Counted from the stretch's first letter, positions 41,801 to 48,179 are shown. The stretch is DNA of 64,000 bases from Oegoconia quadripuncta (GCA_949316235.1 OX438750.1:22260865-22324864); one strand, 5' to 3'. Notes: generated from the sequence alone by a model not told the origin. Translations and numbers: made by a program.

Positions 41801-44800
41801 ATTCATTCAAAGGGCTATCTATGTATACGCTTTTTCAATAAAGTTCGTGTTGATATACAAAATCTTCCTTTCAATAAATTTAAAGATACTATAAAACATA
41901 AACTTATTACGAAAGCATATTATAAAATATCAGATTATTTATATAAATAATCTATCTTTATCATATGATAAACATTCATGGACATAACTAGCTCGTTCGC
42001 ATAACCAGGCTATTTCACAATTAATAATGAAATATTATTGTGCCTTTTTGTAATATAAAAACTTCTTTTTTTTTAAAGAGCAACCTCTCCAGTTTCTTGC
42101 TTGTTCCTTCCAGGGGAAAATTGCCTTTTGAACAAGCAGTAGCTTTAAAAATGTAAAATCTGACTATTTTAATGGTACCCTGTGTACCTACAAAATAAAG
42201 CATTTTTGATTTGACAATATTTAATAATAATTAAAAAAAAAATACTGTAGATGTAATCTTAAAAATAAGATTAAAAATAATTTTCGCTGGACTCAACTTG
42301 ATGTTAAGTGAAGATGAGGTCGAAGGTGGAAAAGCGCTCACTCGAAGCCCCCAACTTGTTATCTTCAATTGCTTTCAACATTTGAACAACAGGCGGACAT
42401 TTAACAATGTCCATGCACTAATAAACAGTTCTATATGTACCCCGCCGGGAATTAAACCCACGACTAAATCCAATGCTGTTTACATTGAGCTACCGAGGCG
42501 GTTATTTTTAGTATGCCAAATTTACATAATGGTTAATTTTTCTCGGTTTTATGTGTAAATCGGTTAAGTGACCATTCATGCAATTGGAATCGAGCATGGA
42601 AAACCTGATTTTTACAAACTTTTTTCGTCTGTGTAGGTAGGTACGAAGAAGAACATTGGGCGACAAGGAATTGGGAAGAACAGAAAATGCATATCATGGA
42701 CACCAAGGTGTCACAATCAGAAATGAAAATATCCGAGAGACGTTCAGGATCGCTGAAATAGAATATAAATTGCAAGAGGGCCGTTTGGTCTGGTACGGGC
42801 ACCTACTGCATTGAAATTAAGCATATATGACCAGATAGGCGATGCCCAGCAGGGCTAGCGTGCCCCGTAGGCTTCTTACATATATTACATATGTTATTAT
42901 AACAGATAGATCATGTTAGCTGGTTGCGGACAAACTTTAACGATTTGCTGCTGAAAGCACTGTCGCCAAGAGGGTTAAAAAAGTATCAGTAGGGCTGACC
43001 CCAAGTGACCGATTGATTCAGCCTAAACGAGGAGGCTCCGTCTTAATAATAGGGATGTCAAGCTGTAAGTGTATTTAACACATATGATATAGTAGGTCAC
43101 ATGTATATTTACTCGATTGTCTGCAATGTATATTATGTGTTATTAGTGTGTGGGGTGCGGCAAATAAAACGTTAGGTAATAAAACTGTTAACCAAATTAT
43201 ATTGGTGAAGAAACTACCTATTACAGAATTACATGTGGTTATACAATGAGTATGCGGCTGATTTAGCTCTGACGACATGTACGGAGTCCCGAAGACGACT
43301 TCGTCGTCGAGGCGCGTGTGTACGTACTCGTATATTGCAAGCAATGCAATAAGTGGGTCGCCTAATAAGTGGGTCGATGATAATTTTTATATCCCCATCA
43401 ATTCTAGCCCAAAAGTAAAATCACAGAGAAAAATAGTTCATAAAATTAGTACTGCGATATCCTTAGATTAAATAGGCAAGTATCTGAATTAGACAAAGAA
43501 ATAAAATTATGGAAATCAGGGATGATTCAGGGTACATTATTGTTCCTGGCTTCTGTGTCAACCAAGTTGTTTTACTAATCACTATACAGAGCTTTGAGAA
43601 TTATATTATTATTCTAAAACTAACTTTCTCGAGGTGAAGAAGGTATTGCCTACATCGAGAAAGGGACAAAAAGATGTTTGACCCAAGTACTATTAACCTT
43701 TCCATAGTGAAACAAAAGTAAGTGTCACAGATAATAATCCCAGAAGTAGTAGTTCGGTCAGTCTAGCGACCGAGATAATGACGTAGCATCATCATGATTG
43801 CACGTTACGGTTAATATCAGAGTCAGCAAATCTAAAGCAGAATACTTTCACACATCTGTTCTCAACATTTCCTTAACTTTCACCTGCAGACAGTCCGCAA
43901 CAATGATGAAAGTTATTATTATGGACCACAAAAGACTTGCTCGAAGAGTTATGAATGCGTTAAATATAGTGTAACACTGGTGTTACCGCAGAGCAAGGTC
44001 ATGGGAGTTATATGACAACTATTCAGTCACGTATAATCAGCTCAAGTCACCACTTTTGGGGCACAACCTCCTCCTCCTAGGAGAGGGTGTGGGCCATAAT
44101 CCACCACGCGGGCCCAGTGTGGATTGTTAGACCTATATCAAACAAGCAATCGTGGCATATTCGTTTTCGATTAGCGAAGTCAAGCAAAGGCGCGGCAGTC
44201 CTTAGATAGGTGACGACTAGTGTTTCCGTGTTTCATAGAGCACGTTAAATCGGTCCCGGTTTTCAATTGAAGGCGTCGTTAAGCCACATCGGTGGCCTAC
44301 AGGGGCGGCTTAAAATATTGACTGTCAGGTGACCACTAGTCTGACACAAATACACCGATCTGAATTGGGCCTGTGTGGTGGATTATAGTCCATACCCTCT
44401 TCCAGTGAGAGGACCATGTGCCACAATAGTGGGGACTTATAAGTCTATTGATGATGGTATTAACAAGTGGGCCATTTATGACTGTCAGAGTTTTCAAGCC
44501 ACCCCTTTTTAGGCCAGTCTTAGCATTGTTTCCGATTAAAAACAACCGGAACCGACTGATTAACGAGCTTTCCGAAACACGAAAACACTTATACGAAAAT
44601 TGTCACTGCTATCTTGGATGGGTGACACCAGTGATATGTGTTTTCGTGTTAGGTGAATGCAGGCCACTTTAATAATAAACTAGTTAAATAACATTATCAG
44701 TTGAATATTTTGAAACTTTTCGAGCCTATCAAAAACAAAACCAACTGTTTAAAACTCACCGATTTCCGTTAAGAACCACAACGCAAAAACACGCTACCAA

Positions 44801-47277
44801 AGTAAATCTTTTATAAGTTTACACGTGTTGTCGCTACATTGCCTCAGACAGACAAACTATTTTAAGTCATAACACCTCTCGTGTCAATGTAAACAACATA
44901 GGGTTTATGAATCGGAGGTCGCGGGTACGATCCCCAGCGGGGTGCAAGTTTAGTACTCGATTGGGTTGGTGGTCAGGGCATTTTATATGTCCACCTGGCT
45001 AGCTGACCATCTTATCTAAGTCTGCCACCAAACAGCAATGTTAATAGCATTGTTTTGTTCGGGTTGTCAGAGATAAGATAGCCAGTCCCCTAAATAAGAT
45101 GGTGTTTCCGGTTTAGTACGCTCCCACCTTCGACCTCATTTTCACTTAACATCAGAAGTCACGTGCTAACCCGTTGTGTTACATAAAAAAAATAGATATC
45201 AACTACAGCAAAATTAGTGAAGCATAGTCCGATATTCCTGTCAATTGACCTTTCACATTCGCTTAATTTCCACAAAGAATTTTAATAGCAATCCCCTGCG
45301 AGTAAACTGGAACATTGAGATGAGTTATTGCGATAATAAAGACTTTTAATATGCCAGAGAGAGCATTATGCTTATGAAGCACTTGCTCTTGAATCTCTCT
45401 AAATTACCTGTAGCATTTGTGAATTACTGTGACTAATATTATATTCTGTACTGGGAATTTAGGATTATGGTCCAGAATTGCAATAAGTAATTTTAGTTTA
45501 GTAAGTTATGAAACGGTCGGAGGAAGCTCAGCACAGAGAGGCGTGGAGAGAGAGGAGGGCCTTTTTTTTATGCAAGACGGGTTCGTACTTGACCTCAATC
45601 ACACCTGATGGTAACTGAAGTTGAGGTCGAAGGTGGAAGCGTACTGACCCGGAAACCCCAACACATTTGGGGGACTGGCTATCTTATCTCTGACAACCGG
45701 AACACAACAATGCTATTAACATTGCTGCTTGGCGGCAGATTTAGATAAGATGGTGGTAGCTAGCCAGGCGGACATTTAAAATGCCCTACCACTAACCGAA
45801 CCACCAGGCCTTTGCCCAGCAGTGGAACAGTATATCCTAATAATACTAGTAAATTCTATTCTTACCACTTTTCTGAAACTGTATTTTCTTATCTGTTGTG
45901 CAATAAAGTGTATTTGTATTGTATTGTATTGTAAAGTTATGAAAATAACATCTGAAATCGATAATACAGTTCCTTATCGCTCTCACGACATGGCTGACTC
46001 TTCAGAGAAGAATGACCGAGACTCAAGATTTGCCGGTTTTTTTTTATATATTAGTGTTACCATTACCAACAGAAATGACTGGACCGATATAAAAACGTTT
46101 TTTTATGTACGAAAGCTGGTGGTGGCGAGGTGGTTCAAAGCCAAGTTTGATGGAAATCGGTTAAGTCGTTTCGAAAATATTTACGGTTTCACATAATTGT
46201 TTTTATTTATCTACATGATTTGCCAATTTATAGTTATCGTGAAATGAAGCGACAATATTTATTTTGATTTGTATCCCAAATCAATTTGCTTCAATACGCA
46301 AATGATCAAGAATGTGGGTCAATTTTATCCTATTACTCGGTACTACATTGTGAAACTCGTCAACACTGATCAGCGTCTGTACTAAATAATAGTTTCATGT
46401 ATATGTACTAACTATTATTTAACTCTTGTATTAACATATAAAACTTTAATTTGCCGAATGCCAGTCAGACTTCAGCGAATCTACTTGCAAAGATTGTTGA
46501 ACTTAAAAAGCTATAATGGTAGCAACACAGCCTATACAATTTAGCCTTTCCCATTTTGGTACTGAAACTCGGGACAAAATGGGGATGACACACTTAGTCG
46601 TGCTGTTTTGCTTCCCTTTAAATAAACGAGAGTATTATTTTAAAGAATTTATTACAAGTGGGATAATTTGCAATTGAAAAATTGGCGTGTTTCGCTAGGA
46701 TCCCTAATTCAATCTCCCAGGGGTATTGTCAATGTAACAAAAAATATCAAAAAAGTAAAAAAAGAGGCAAAGGTGAATTGCGAAGCACCCTTATACAACT
46801 TACGTTTACTTCAACATGAAATAAAAGAGCCTTAAGTTGTATATATTCAGATTCCACTCAGTTGATCAAAGTAGGAGAGGTAGGGTATCGGTCGATGTCG
46901 TACTCTTAGGGGGAGGCCTTTGTTCAGCAGTGGACGTCCTGTTGCTGATATGATGATGATTTAAAGTAGGGTAGGTAAGTTTTCTTTTCTTCGTAAGTAA
47001 GATCTCTTTTCGAAGATCATTATTTCGAAAGGCGACGCAATATTTCCACAGGTTATTACAAATGTTACTCACCAGGTTTAGCCAAGGTATCCTCCAGCAG
47101 TCTCCGGCTGGCTTGGCAAGCGGCTGTGACTCTTCGCTGGGCTGCTGTAGCCCCAGGAGAGGGCGGTGGTCCATGAGGAGCAGGGACTCTGCCCTCCGCG
47201 TAGGAGTGCCTCTCGCTGACAGTGACGGCGCCGGTGGCACCGACCGACACCGAACGACGGTTCTCGGGCCTCGTCAC
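11668..47277 (-). CDS. Rapgap1: Rap1 GTPase-activating protein (Rap1GAP), 12 resolved exons, 5' end missing
   Basis: Stimulates GTP hydrolysis by Rap1 in the cytoplasm and at membranes, switching off Rap signalling in adhesion and growth control (family knowledge). Join on the minus strand: 47277-47073, 33425-33238, 20443-20299, 19371-19096, 18549-18368, 18147-18050, 17184-16828, 16343-16253, 15582-15426, 14105-14067 (cassette), 12750-12581, 11820-11668. All junctions are in phase, giving 2061 nt including the stop. Residue numbers count from the first resolved codon: disordered N-terminus 1-75, GGYW segment about 80-83, Rap-GAP domain about 128-430 with catalytic Asn at 324 (motif [15 protein letters not shown]), Ser/Pro-rich linker 440-580, coiled coil about 611-672. 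The order and many motifs match vertebrate RAP1GAP closely (from memory, no search run). The first exon starts after an acceptor, so the initiator and any GoLoco motif are upstream. All introns are GT-AG except one GC-AG. Confidence 0.95.
12581..12750 (-). CDS. Rapgap1: Rap1GAP exon, start of C-terminal coiled coil
   Basis: 170 nt, residues 581-636. Acceptor AATATTTCCAG, donor ATT|GTAAGT. Begins [19 protein letters not shown], matching the EDTGLESVSS motif near the end of vertebrate Rap1GAP. It then enters a helical heptad region, [24 protein letters not shown] (shown in two parts). The function of the coiled coil is not known to me; it may mediate dimerisation or membrane targeting. Confidence 0.93.
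13422..13712 (+). mobile_element. Jockey/CR1-like LINE 3' end
   Basis: 5'-truncated copy beginning in the reverse-transcriptase C-terminus (…aaagcatattataaaatatcagac) and ending caaaataaagcatttttgactttg. It matches the longer copy ending at 42213. Lies in the intron between the cassette exon and the next Rap1GAP exon. Confidence 0.75.
14067..14105 (-). CDS. Rapgap1: Rap1GAP candidate 39-nt cassette exon
   Basis: Flanked by acceptor TTTTTCTTTTCAAATAG and donor ACAG|GTTAGT. It would insert 13 residues ([13 protein letters not shown] plus the split Gly) between linker and coiled coil. Its phase is 1 at both ends, so inclusion or skipping keeps the frame, as expected for an alternatively spliced micro-exon. 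The peptide has no homologue I recognise, so support is splice-site quality, phase symmetry and the open frame. It could be a chance match. Confidence 0.55.
15426..15582 (-). CDS. Rapgap1: Rap1GAP exon, Ser/Pro-rich linker
   Basis: 157 nt, residues 515-566 plus one base. Acceptor GTATTTTCCAG, donor TTG|GTAAGC. Encodes [20 protein letters not shown], a Pro-rich [13 protein letters not shown] part, and [13 protein letters not shown]. It is predicted disordered and dense in possible phosphorylation sites. It ends with one base of a Gly/Asp codon, compatible with either the 39-nt cassette exon or the next constitutive exon. Confidence 0.9.
15775..16067 (-). mobile_element. tRNA-derived SINE (family B)
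   Basis: On the minus strand the head (ccgaggagcgtcggtggacg) carries a B box, GGGTTCGATTACC. The tail (aaggcctatgtccctgcagt) is shared with RTE-like LINE ends, suggesting a partner LINE. Located between two Rap1GAP linker exons. Partial relatives lie near 44070-44130. Confidence 0.75.
16253..16343 (-). CDS. Rapgap1: Rap1GAP exon, Ser/Thr-rich linker
   Basis: 91 nt, residues 485-514, with the first base completing an Arg codon. Acceptor has a long T run (TTTTTTTTTCAG), donor AAT|GTAAGT. Encodes [20 protein letters not shown] and [10 protein letters not shown]. The RSPSVD start resembles the RSRSQSMD phosphorylation-type segment after the GAP domain of vertebrate Rap1GAP. The linker is otherwise poorly conserved, so exon identity rests on splice sites and phase. 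Confidence 0.88.
16828..17184 (-). CDS. Rapgap1: Rap1GAP exon, end of GAP domain and start of linker
   Basis: 357 nt, residues 366-483 plus split codons. Acceptor CTCAATTCCAG, donor GAG|GTTAGT. Encodes [20 protein letters not shown], then [20 protein letters not shown] and [20 protein letters not shown], nearly the family consensus. After about residue 440 the sequence becomes a Gly/Pro/Glu-rich linker that ends with a short amphipathic stretch, [13 protein letters not shown], similar in place to FFESFKRVIRSRS of the vertebrate protein. The in-frame ATG at 17175-17177 is internal; reading continues to the acceptor and matches the homologue. Confidence 0.95.
18050..18147 (-). CDS. Rapgap1: Rap1GAP exon, C-terminal part of catalytic subdomain
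   Basis: 98 nt, residues 333-364 plus two bases. Acceptor AATAATTTCAG, donor CAG|GTAAGA. Encodes [20 protein letters not shown] followed by VVTPLE, matching the family pattern PF.PD.I.S.FLHA..VV. The split Arg codon (AG|G) joins [16 protein letters not shown] in the next exon. Confidence 0.95.
18368..18549 (-). CDS. Rapgap1: Rap1GAP exon carrying the catalytic Asn
   Basis: 182 nt, residues 272-332. Acceptor TTATTTCACAG, donor CAG|GTTAGT. Encodes [19 protein letters not shown], then [20 protein letters not shown] and [15 protein letters not shown]. In Rap1GAP the Asn of this last motif (human Asn290) is the 'Asn thumb' inserted into the Rap active site in place of an arginine finger. It is present here as residue 324, and the preceding basic RKRH is intact, so the protein should be an active GAP. 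Confidence 0.96.
18768..19088 (+). mobile_element. SINE family A abutting a Rap1GAP splice donor
   Basis: Head shortened (starts within acgttgggtttacgatt), intact B box region and body, long A-rich tail ending at 19088. It is antisense to Rap1GAP, and the tail stops 7 bases from the exon-intron boundary at 19095/19096. It makes up most of this 546-bp intron. Confidence 0.85.
19096..19371 (-). CDS. Rapgap1: Rap1GAP exon, middle of Rap-GAP domain; uses a GC splice donor
   Basis: 276 nt, residues 181-271 plus one base. Acceptor TAATTCCAG. Encodes [24 protein letters not shown]-like [19 protein letters not shown] and [20 protein letters not shown], all diagnostic of Rap1GAP. The 3' end is unusual: homology (KLKDHKG joined to YRGGLD) puts the boundary at AAAG|GCAAGG, a GC donor. 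A GT lies six bases further on and would add two residues (Lys-Gly) in frame, but GTTTTT is a poor donor. The A-tail of a SINE starts at intron position +8. An earlier in-frame ATG in the upstream intron is not the gene start. Confidence 0.94.
20299..20443 (-). CDS. Rapgap1: Rap1GAP exon, N-terminal part of Rap-GAP domain
   Basis: 145 nt, residues 132-179 plus one base. Acceptor TTGTCCTCAG, donor CAA|GTAAGT. The translation [20 protein letters not shown] followed by [19 protein letters not shown] matches the first beta strands of the Rap-GAP fold (family pattern EH..LG.D..LGP....K and HTR.LLR.RT...HG.IP). This is the non-catalytic dimerisation half of the domain in the known structure. Its intron towards the 5' side is 12.8 kb long and full of repeats. 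Confidence 0.95.
21319..21541 (+). mobile_element. SINE family A, 5'-truncated
   Basis: Begins in the body (ttttaaatgtccgcctggct) and runs through the shared 3' part to an A-rich tail. The tRNA head is missing. Confidence 0.85.
22027..22500 (+). mobile_element. LINE remnant with 121-codon C-terminal ORF
   Basis: ORF 22027-22392 is unusually long for this AT-rich DNA. It contains [18 protein letters not shown] and [14 protein letters not shown], the pattern (W..LP..I....., FK..LK.YLL) seen at the C-terminus of many LINE reverse transcriptases. It is followed by gggcggacctcattcgcact and an aataaataaa-type end, typical of a lepidopteran non-LTR 3' UTR. 5'-truncated. Confidence 0.6.
22728..23116 (+). 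repeat. Tandem duplication, about 200 bp per copy
   Basis: Copy 1 spans about 22728-22931 and copy 2 about 22936-23116. They share atgacaaggaaagt, atcccgccttgctctattt, caaccatttaatccacagat and ttattacaatcttgat. Copy 2 lacks about 20 bases around the inverted repeat agatcacttacaagtgatct of copy 1. Several substitutions show it is not recent. Non-coding, within the large Rap1GAP intron. Confidence 0.85.
23117..27000. other. Intron stretch without recognised genes or repeats
   Basis: AT-rich intronic DNA between Rap1GAP exons at 20.4 and 33.2 kb. A minus-strand ORF of 99 codons (24559-24858) has no recognisable motif and no good splice sites. A locally CpG-richer part (about 26390-26820) stands out in composition and could be regulatory, but nothing specific is seen. 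Confidence 0.5.
27010..27200 (+). repeat. Interspersed repeat (family S)
   Basis: Shares gaaagctggcg, ttggatggaaatcggttca and acctagatgacat with the copies at 4910 and 46110. Non-coding. Confidence 0.6.
27410..27700 (+). mobile_element. 5S-rRNA-headed SINE-like repeat (family F)
   Basis: Contains cgattagcgaagtta and ttcttggatgggtgac, close to the 5S rRNA promoter boxes (…AGTTAAGCAAC… and GTACTTGGATGGGTGACC). Then follow ttccgtgcttcagagggcac and ggggcggcttaa, shared with copies near 44.2 and 54.0 kb. Confidence 0.65.
27701..29440. other. Intron stretch, no gene seen
   Basis: No ORF or splice-site pair of interest. Contains a short AT-rich palindromic patch near 28560 and a weak trace of the cgtattaataaac MITE family near 29095-29215 (tctactcaagattgagat, tcaagtgtcaacaactcaag). 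Confidence 0.4.
29441..29775 (-). mobile_element. RTE-like LINE fragment, reverse strand
   Basis: Longest of three copies of this fragment (others at 1085 and 37318). Contains ggttgttcatacatgctcat, cttcacctaccaacactacc and tctctaattacactattccg, which I recognise as antisense reverse-transcriptase coding sequence of a lepidopteran RTE-like LINE. Degenerate. Confidence 0.65.
30235..30315 (+). repeat. Interspersed repeat (family S) fragment
   Basis: Shares agcttttaacaaagttggtt and atctggatgataaacat with other S copies (compare 34610-34680). Non-coding. Confidence 0.5.
30540..30695 (+). repeat. Repeat with cattaccctcc / gtcgggtaaaaa end
   Basis: Similar order of words (gatgaatctaacgtcacc, cacttcgaaatcggtcaag, aaaaacattaccctcctt, agtcgggtaaaaa) to 47580-47720, with a tail fragment at 34510-34555. 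Probably a LINE 3' end. Confidence 0.6.
31746..32085 (+). mobile_element. MITE, family M copy 1
   Basis: Left terminus agggcatattaggtaagtt… and right terminus …cacttacttaacatgccct are inverted copies of about 45 bp. The inside shares ttgtagcctatta and aataaagaaaactt with copy 2. The right end runs on into cgttacggtaaaaaacttacc. Confidence 0.75.
32086..32400 (+). mobile_element. MITE, family M copy 2, next to copy 1
   Basis: Longer inverted termini (about 85 bp): the left end passes through ttaccgtaaggaaaaaatag, the right end finishes aaggtaaaaaaacttatccg. Same orientation as copy 1 and directly adjacent. A third copy lies at 51931-52202 in the opposite orientation. Confidence 0.75.
32455..32680 (+). 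repeat. Interspersed repeat (family R), longest copy
   Basis: Runs from aaactagctttcctcccgcg through atcctatgtcctactccagg to ttgcatttataatattagtt. Its start (cgcggcttcgcctgcgtg) matches in reverse the end of the 61697-62010 copy (gcgaagccacgggcg). Confidence 0.75.
32690..32840 (+). repeat. Fragment of the tcttcccgtgggt / aaaaggcgactaa repeat
   Basis: Similar to the host repeat at 1680-1770, to 36970-37080 and to 19430-19465. A family A SINE follows directly. Confidence 0.5.
32841..33172 (-). mobile_element. SINE family A, full length, 65 bp from a Rap1GAP exon
   Basis: Complete copy on the minus strand, same orientation as Rap1GAP: head complement gagccacggaggcgg at 33158-33172, tail T-run at 32841-32847. 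Lies in the intron 65 bases beyond the donor at 33237. Confidence 0.88.
33238..33425 (-). CDS. Rapgap1: Rap1GAP exon with GGYW segment and start of GAP domain
   Basis: 188 nt, residues 69-131. Acceptor TCTCTTTACAG, donor AAG|GTATGC. It encodes [13 protein letters not shown], the counterpart of the GGYWIEG segment just before the GAP domain in vertebrate Rap1GAP. It ends with [11 protein letters not shown], which joins [10 protein letters not shown] in the next exon just as RKHFLGK joins EH in the human protein (from memory). The middle ([20 protein letters not shown]) is a charged linker. A reverse-strand SINE copy begins only 65 bases past the donor inside the intron. Confidence 0.93.
33726..33824 (+). 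other. Small ORF with charged helix, unidentified
   Basis: 32 codons from ATG ([20 protein letters not shown], then [12 protein letters not shown] and stop). The frame stays open upstream to 33675 ([15 protein letters not shown]). Charged helical composition and GC content unlike the surroundings suggest a fragment of real coding sequence, perhaps carried by a transposon. It contains a perfect palindrome, agcgcgattTaatcgcgct. Antisense to and inside a Rap1GAP intron. Confidence 0.3.
34235..34375. mobile_element. Short MITE with cccgtattaataaac ends
   Basis: Termini ggcccgtattaataaacag and the inverse cgatttattaataccggc, 141 bp apart. Internal words ctcaagattga and atctcaatctcaag also mirror one another. 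Related traces at 6008, 29095 and 61150. Confidence 0.65.
35427..35762 (+). mobile_element. SINE family A, full length
   Basis: Intact head (ccgcctccgtggctcaatgt), B box GGTTCGATCCC, body and 15-base A-tail. Directly followed by a reverse-strand LINE fragment. Confidence 0.9.
35766..36095 (-). mobile_element. RTE-like LINE 3' fragment, reverse strand
   Basis: Starts aggacatccactgctgaacg, the complement of the common ggcctatgttcagcagtgga LINE end, and continues through the antisense of the reverse-transcriptase C-terminus (agcgaccggttggaagcgac). Open frames of 68-74 codons here are shadows. Confidence 0.65.
36107..36334 (+). mobile_element. tRNA-derived SINE (family C) with ATT-rich tail
   Basis: Head cggttggtgtagtggatagt is tRNA-like with an A box (TGGTGTAGTGG); the B box is degraded (cgggttgatgtg). 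Body ttatgtatgtttatccgtta and ttggggctagatgattggtg, then an (att)n tail. I recognise this arrangement as a widespread lepidopteran SINE. Confidence 0.75.
36750..36935 (+). mobile_element. SINE family A, strongly diverged
   Basis: Order of words is preserved (atactcggttggttggtga, gccgtattccggctgt, ataagataaccagtccctta) but with many changes and deletions, so this is an old copy. Confidence 0.6.
37318..37450 (-). mobile_element. RTE-like LINE fragment, reverse strand
   Basis: Third copy of the fragment at 1085 and 29441 (taatgtcacgcctgtttccc, cttgctacgatcctgacaca). Confidence 0.65.
38240..38320 (+). repeat. SINE family A tail fragment
   Basis: Only the last part, around cttccgagctcatcttcatt and a short A-run, is recognisable. 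Confidence 0.4.
38321..39715. other. Intron stretch, nothing recognised
   Basis: AT-rich intronic DNA between the two upstream Rap1GAP exons. No coding segment with splice sites. Confidence 0.4.
39716..40073 (-). mobile_element. SINE family A with an internal inverted duplication
   Basis: Full-length minus-strand copy. Between body and tRNA head, the segment accaaaccgagtactaaaca (39962-39981) is followed, after a few bases, by its inverse tgtttattactcggtttggt (39993-40012), forming a hairpin of about 50 nt not present in the other copies. Confidence 0.85.
40088..40425 (+). mobile_element. RTE-like LINE C-terminal fragment
   Basis: Decodes, with frameshifts, to [19 protein letters not shown] then TRWTDR and a trailing cgctggatagctatggggga ggcctat, the usual end of lepidopteran RTE-like reverse-transcriptase ORFs. 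Ends with a gatgatgatga tail. Inactive. Confidence 0.7.
41130..42215 (+). mobile_element. Jockey/CR1-like LINE, degenerate ORF2 3' half
   Basis: FADD catalytic motif of reverse transcriptase at 41168-41179 (reading [13 protein letters not shown]). It is followed in shifting frames by [26 protein letters not shown] and, near the end, [20 protein letters not shown]. Ends caaaataaagcatttttga. Many stops and shifts. Same family as 13422-13712. Confidence 0.75.
42285..42502 (-). mobile_element. SINE family A, diverged
   Basis: Tail side tgttaagtgaagatgaggtc, head side gtttacattgagctaccgag on the reverse strand; the middle is shortened. Old copy. Confidence 0.7.
42640..42805 (+). mobile_element. 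LINE reverse-transcriptase fragment
   Basis: Reads [28 protein letters not shown], similar to the RL.WYGH segment of RTE-like LINE proteins. Ends in a stop; no active element. Confidence 0.5.
42806..44149. other. Intron stretch, nothing coding recognised
   Basis: Only weak repeat traces at the right end (44060-44130, related to SINE family B: agggtgtgggccataatccac). Confidence 0.4.
44150..44460 (+). mobile_element. 5S-rRNA-headed SINE-like repeat (family F), best 5S match
   Basis: At 44171-44220: ttagcgaagtcaagcaaagg, then cgcggcagtccttagatagg and tgacgactag. Aligned by eye with the 5S rRNA centre (GTTAAGCAAC…GCGCGGTCAGTACTTGGATGGGTGACC). Followed by the family body and a gatgatgg-type end. 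Confidence 0.7.
44560..44672 (+). repeat. Family F fragment
   Basis: Contains ttggatgggtgacaccagt and gtgttttcgtgttaggtgaa; partly rearranged copy next to the previous one. Confidence 0.45.
44871..45190 (+). mobile_element. SINE family A
   Basis: Head damaged (acacctctcgtgtcaatgta), B box altered (gggtacgatcccc), body and A-rich tail present. Confidence 0.82.
45563..45804 (-). mobile_element. SINE family A lacking the tRNA head
   Basis: Tail T-run at the left; the body is identical in order to other copies. It stops at actaaccgaacc, where a LINE tail (ccaggcctttgcccagcagt) begins. Confidence 0.83.
45805..45937 (+). mobile_element. LINE 3' end with ttgta tail repeats
   Basis: Starts ggcctttgcccagcagtgga and ends gcaataaagtgtatttgtat followed by (tgtat) units, a usual non-LTR retroposon tail. 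Confidence 0.5.
46085..46230 (+). repeat. Interspersed repeat (family S)
   Basis: Shares gaaagctggtggtgg, tttgatggaaatcggttaag and ttatctacatgat with other S copies. The 124-codon frame over it (45822-46196) is chance. Confidence 0.6.
47073..47277 (-). CDS. Rapgap1: Rap1GAP exon 1 of those resolved (N-terminal linker)
   Basis: 205 nt, residues 1-68 plus one base. It opens in phase 0 after acceptor TTTTTTCCAG and ends at donor CTG|GTGAGT. It starts [15 protein letters not shown] and ends [12 protein letters not shown]. The composition is rich in Arg, Ser, Pro and Ala with no recognised fold; I infer a disordered N-terminal extension. It is GC-rich compared with its surroundings, as expected for coding sequence. 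The first codon is GTG, not a start, so at least one further 5' exon exists. The link to the next exon is supported only by matching phase (1 + 2 bases forming Gly) and by the two good splice sites across a 13.6-kb intron. Confidence 0.82.
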
Positions 47278-47549
47278 CTGGAAAAAAGATCATGGTCAGT
47301 GGGTACTTTGTGATCTCTAAATTCGGGTTTGTGGTACACAGCATACGTTTTTTCAATAAAATACCAGAACGTCATATTAAAGAAACTCTGTGTAAAAAAA
47401 AAGGGTTATTACAGGATAAATGAAAGGTGGTCTGGTGTTAGCTGATTTTTATGTCGAGTTACGGAGTTTCTCGTATCTTCTTCTCTCTAACCATAGGGAA
47501 CTTGGAAAAGCGATTCTATAGTTTAATAAGTTTTCTAAGAACCAAATAT

Positions 47550-47720
47550 TCTAATCAATTTTGCGGGCGCCATGTTCGTTTTGTTACTATGAAATATGCT
47601 AGACTGATCTACGATATTTTGCACTTCAAAATCGGTCAAGTCGTTTAGGCTACAAGAAGTAACATAGAAAACATACATACACTCAAAAAACATTACCCAC
47701 CTTCCTGGAGCAGTCGGGTA
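47550..47720 (+). repeat. Repeat with cattaccc / gtcgggtaaaa end
   Basis: Second copy of the 30540-30695 repeat, just upstream of the first resolved Rap1GAP exon. Confidence 0.6.
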
Positions 47721-47844
47721 AAAGAGTAAAATTTGAACTTGAGCATTTTGGTGATCAAAACGAATCTAACGACATCGTGCACTTCAAAATAGGTCAAGCT
47801 GTTTGCTACAGGGAGTTTGTTTGTTTGTAAACGTGATCTGTAGT

Positions 47845-48055
47845 TTCGGCACTCAAATAGAATAGAACTAACCCGTCTCTTCACTTGGGTGTCGTAAAAT
47901 TCAACTAAGAGACTTTCCACCAAAAACACGGATGGCAACCGTGGATGTTGTTTCAATCATAAATTTTTTAATGTTCGAACACCCAAACGCATCTGTTTGG
48001 GATATCTCTGACCACCCCATTTGGGATAAAGGTCGTGACATTATGTATGTATGTA
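47845..48055 (+). repeat. Interspersed repeat, uninterrupted copy
   Basis: Contains aatagaactaacccgtctct, ttccaccaaaaacac, aacacccaaacgcatctg and ggatatctctgaccacccc in one piece, showing the empty state of the SINE-split copy at 1680-2215. Ends in tatgtatgtatg. Confidence 0.7.
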
Positions 48056-48179
48056 TTAAGATGAACTCTTGAAGTTAAATGAAAGTAAAATGAAACAACA
48101 CACTCCACCCACTGGCAATTATCGGTCCACATTTGGATCAATAATAGTTAATTCATAGGTAATTAGATTATTATAATTA

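Noticed and set aside
45822..46196. 124-codon plus-strand ORF
   Set aside because: Runs from a LINE tail into a family S repeat; the translation is the read-through of repeats also found elsewhere.
46866..47240. 124-codon minus-strand ORF starting [11 protein letters not shown]
   Set aside because: Alternative frame across the Rap1GAP exon 47277-47073; the chosen frame is the only one that joins the next exon in phase and gives GGYW homology.
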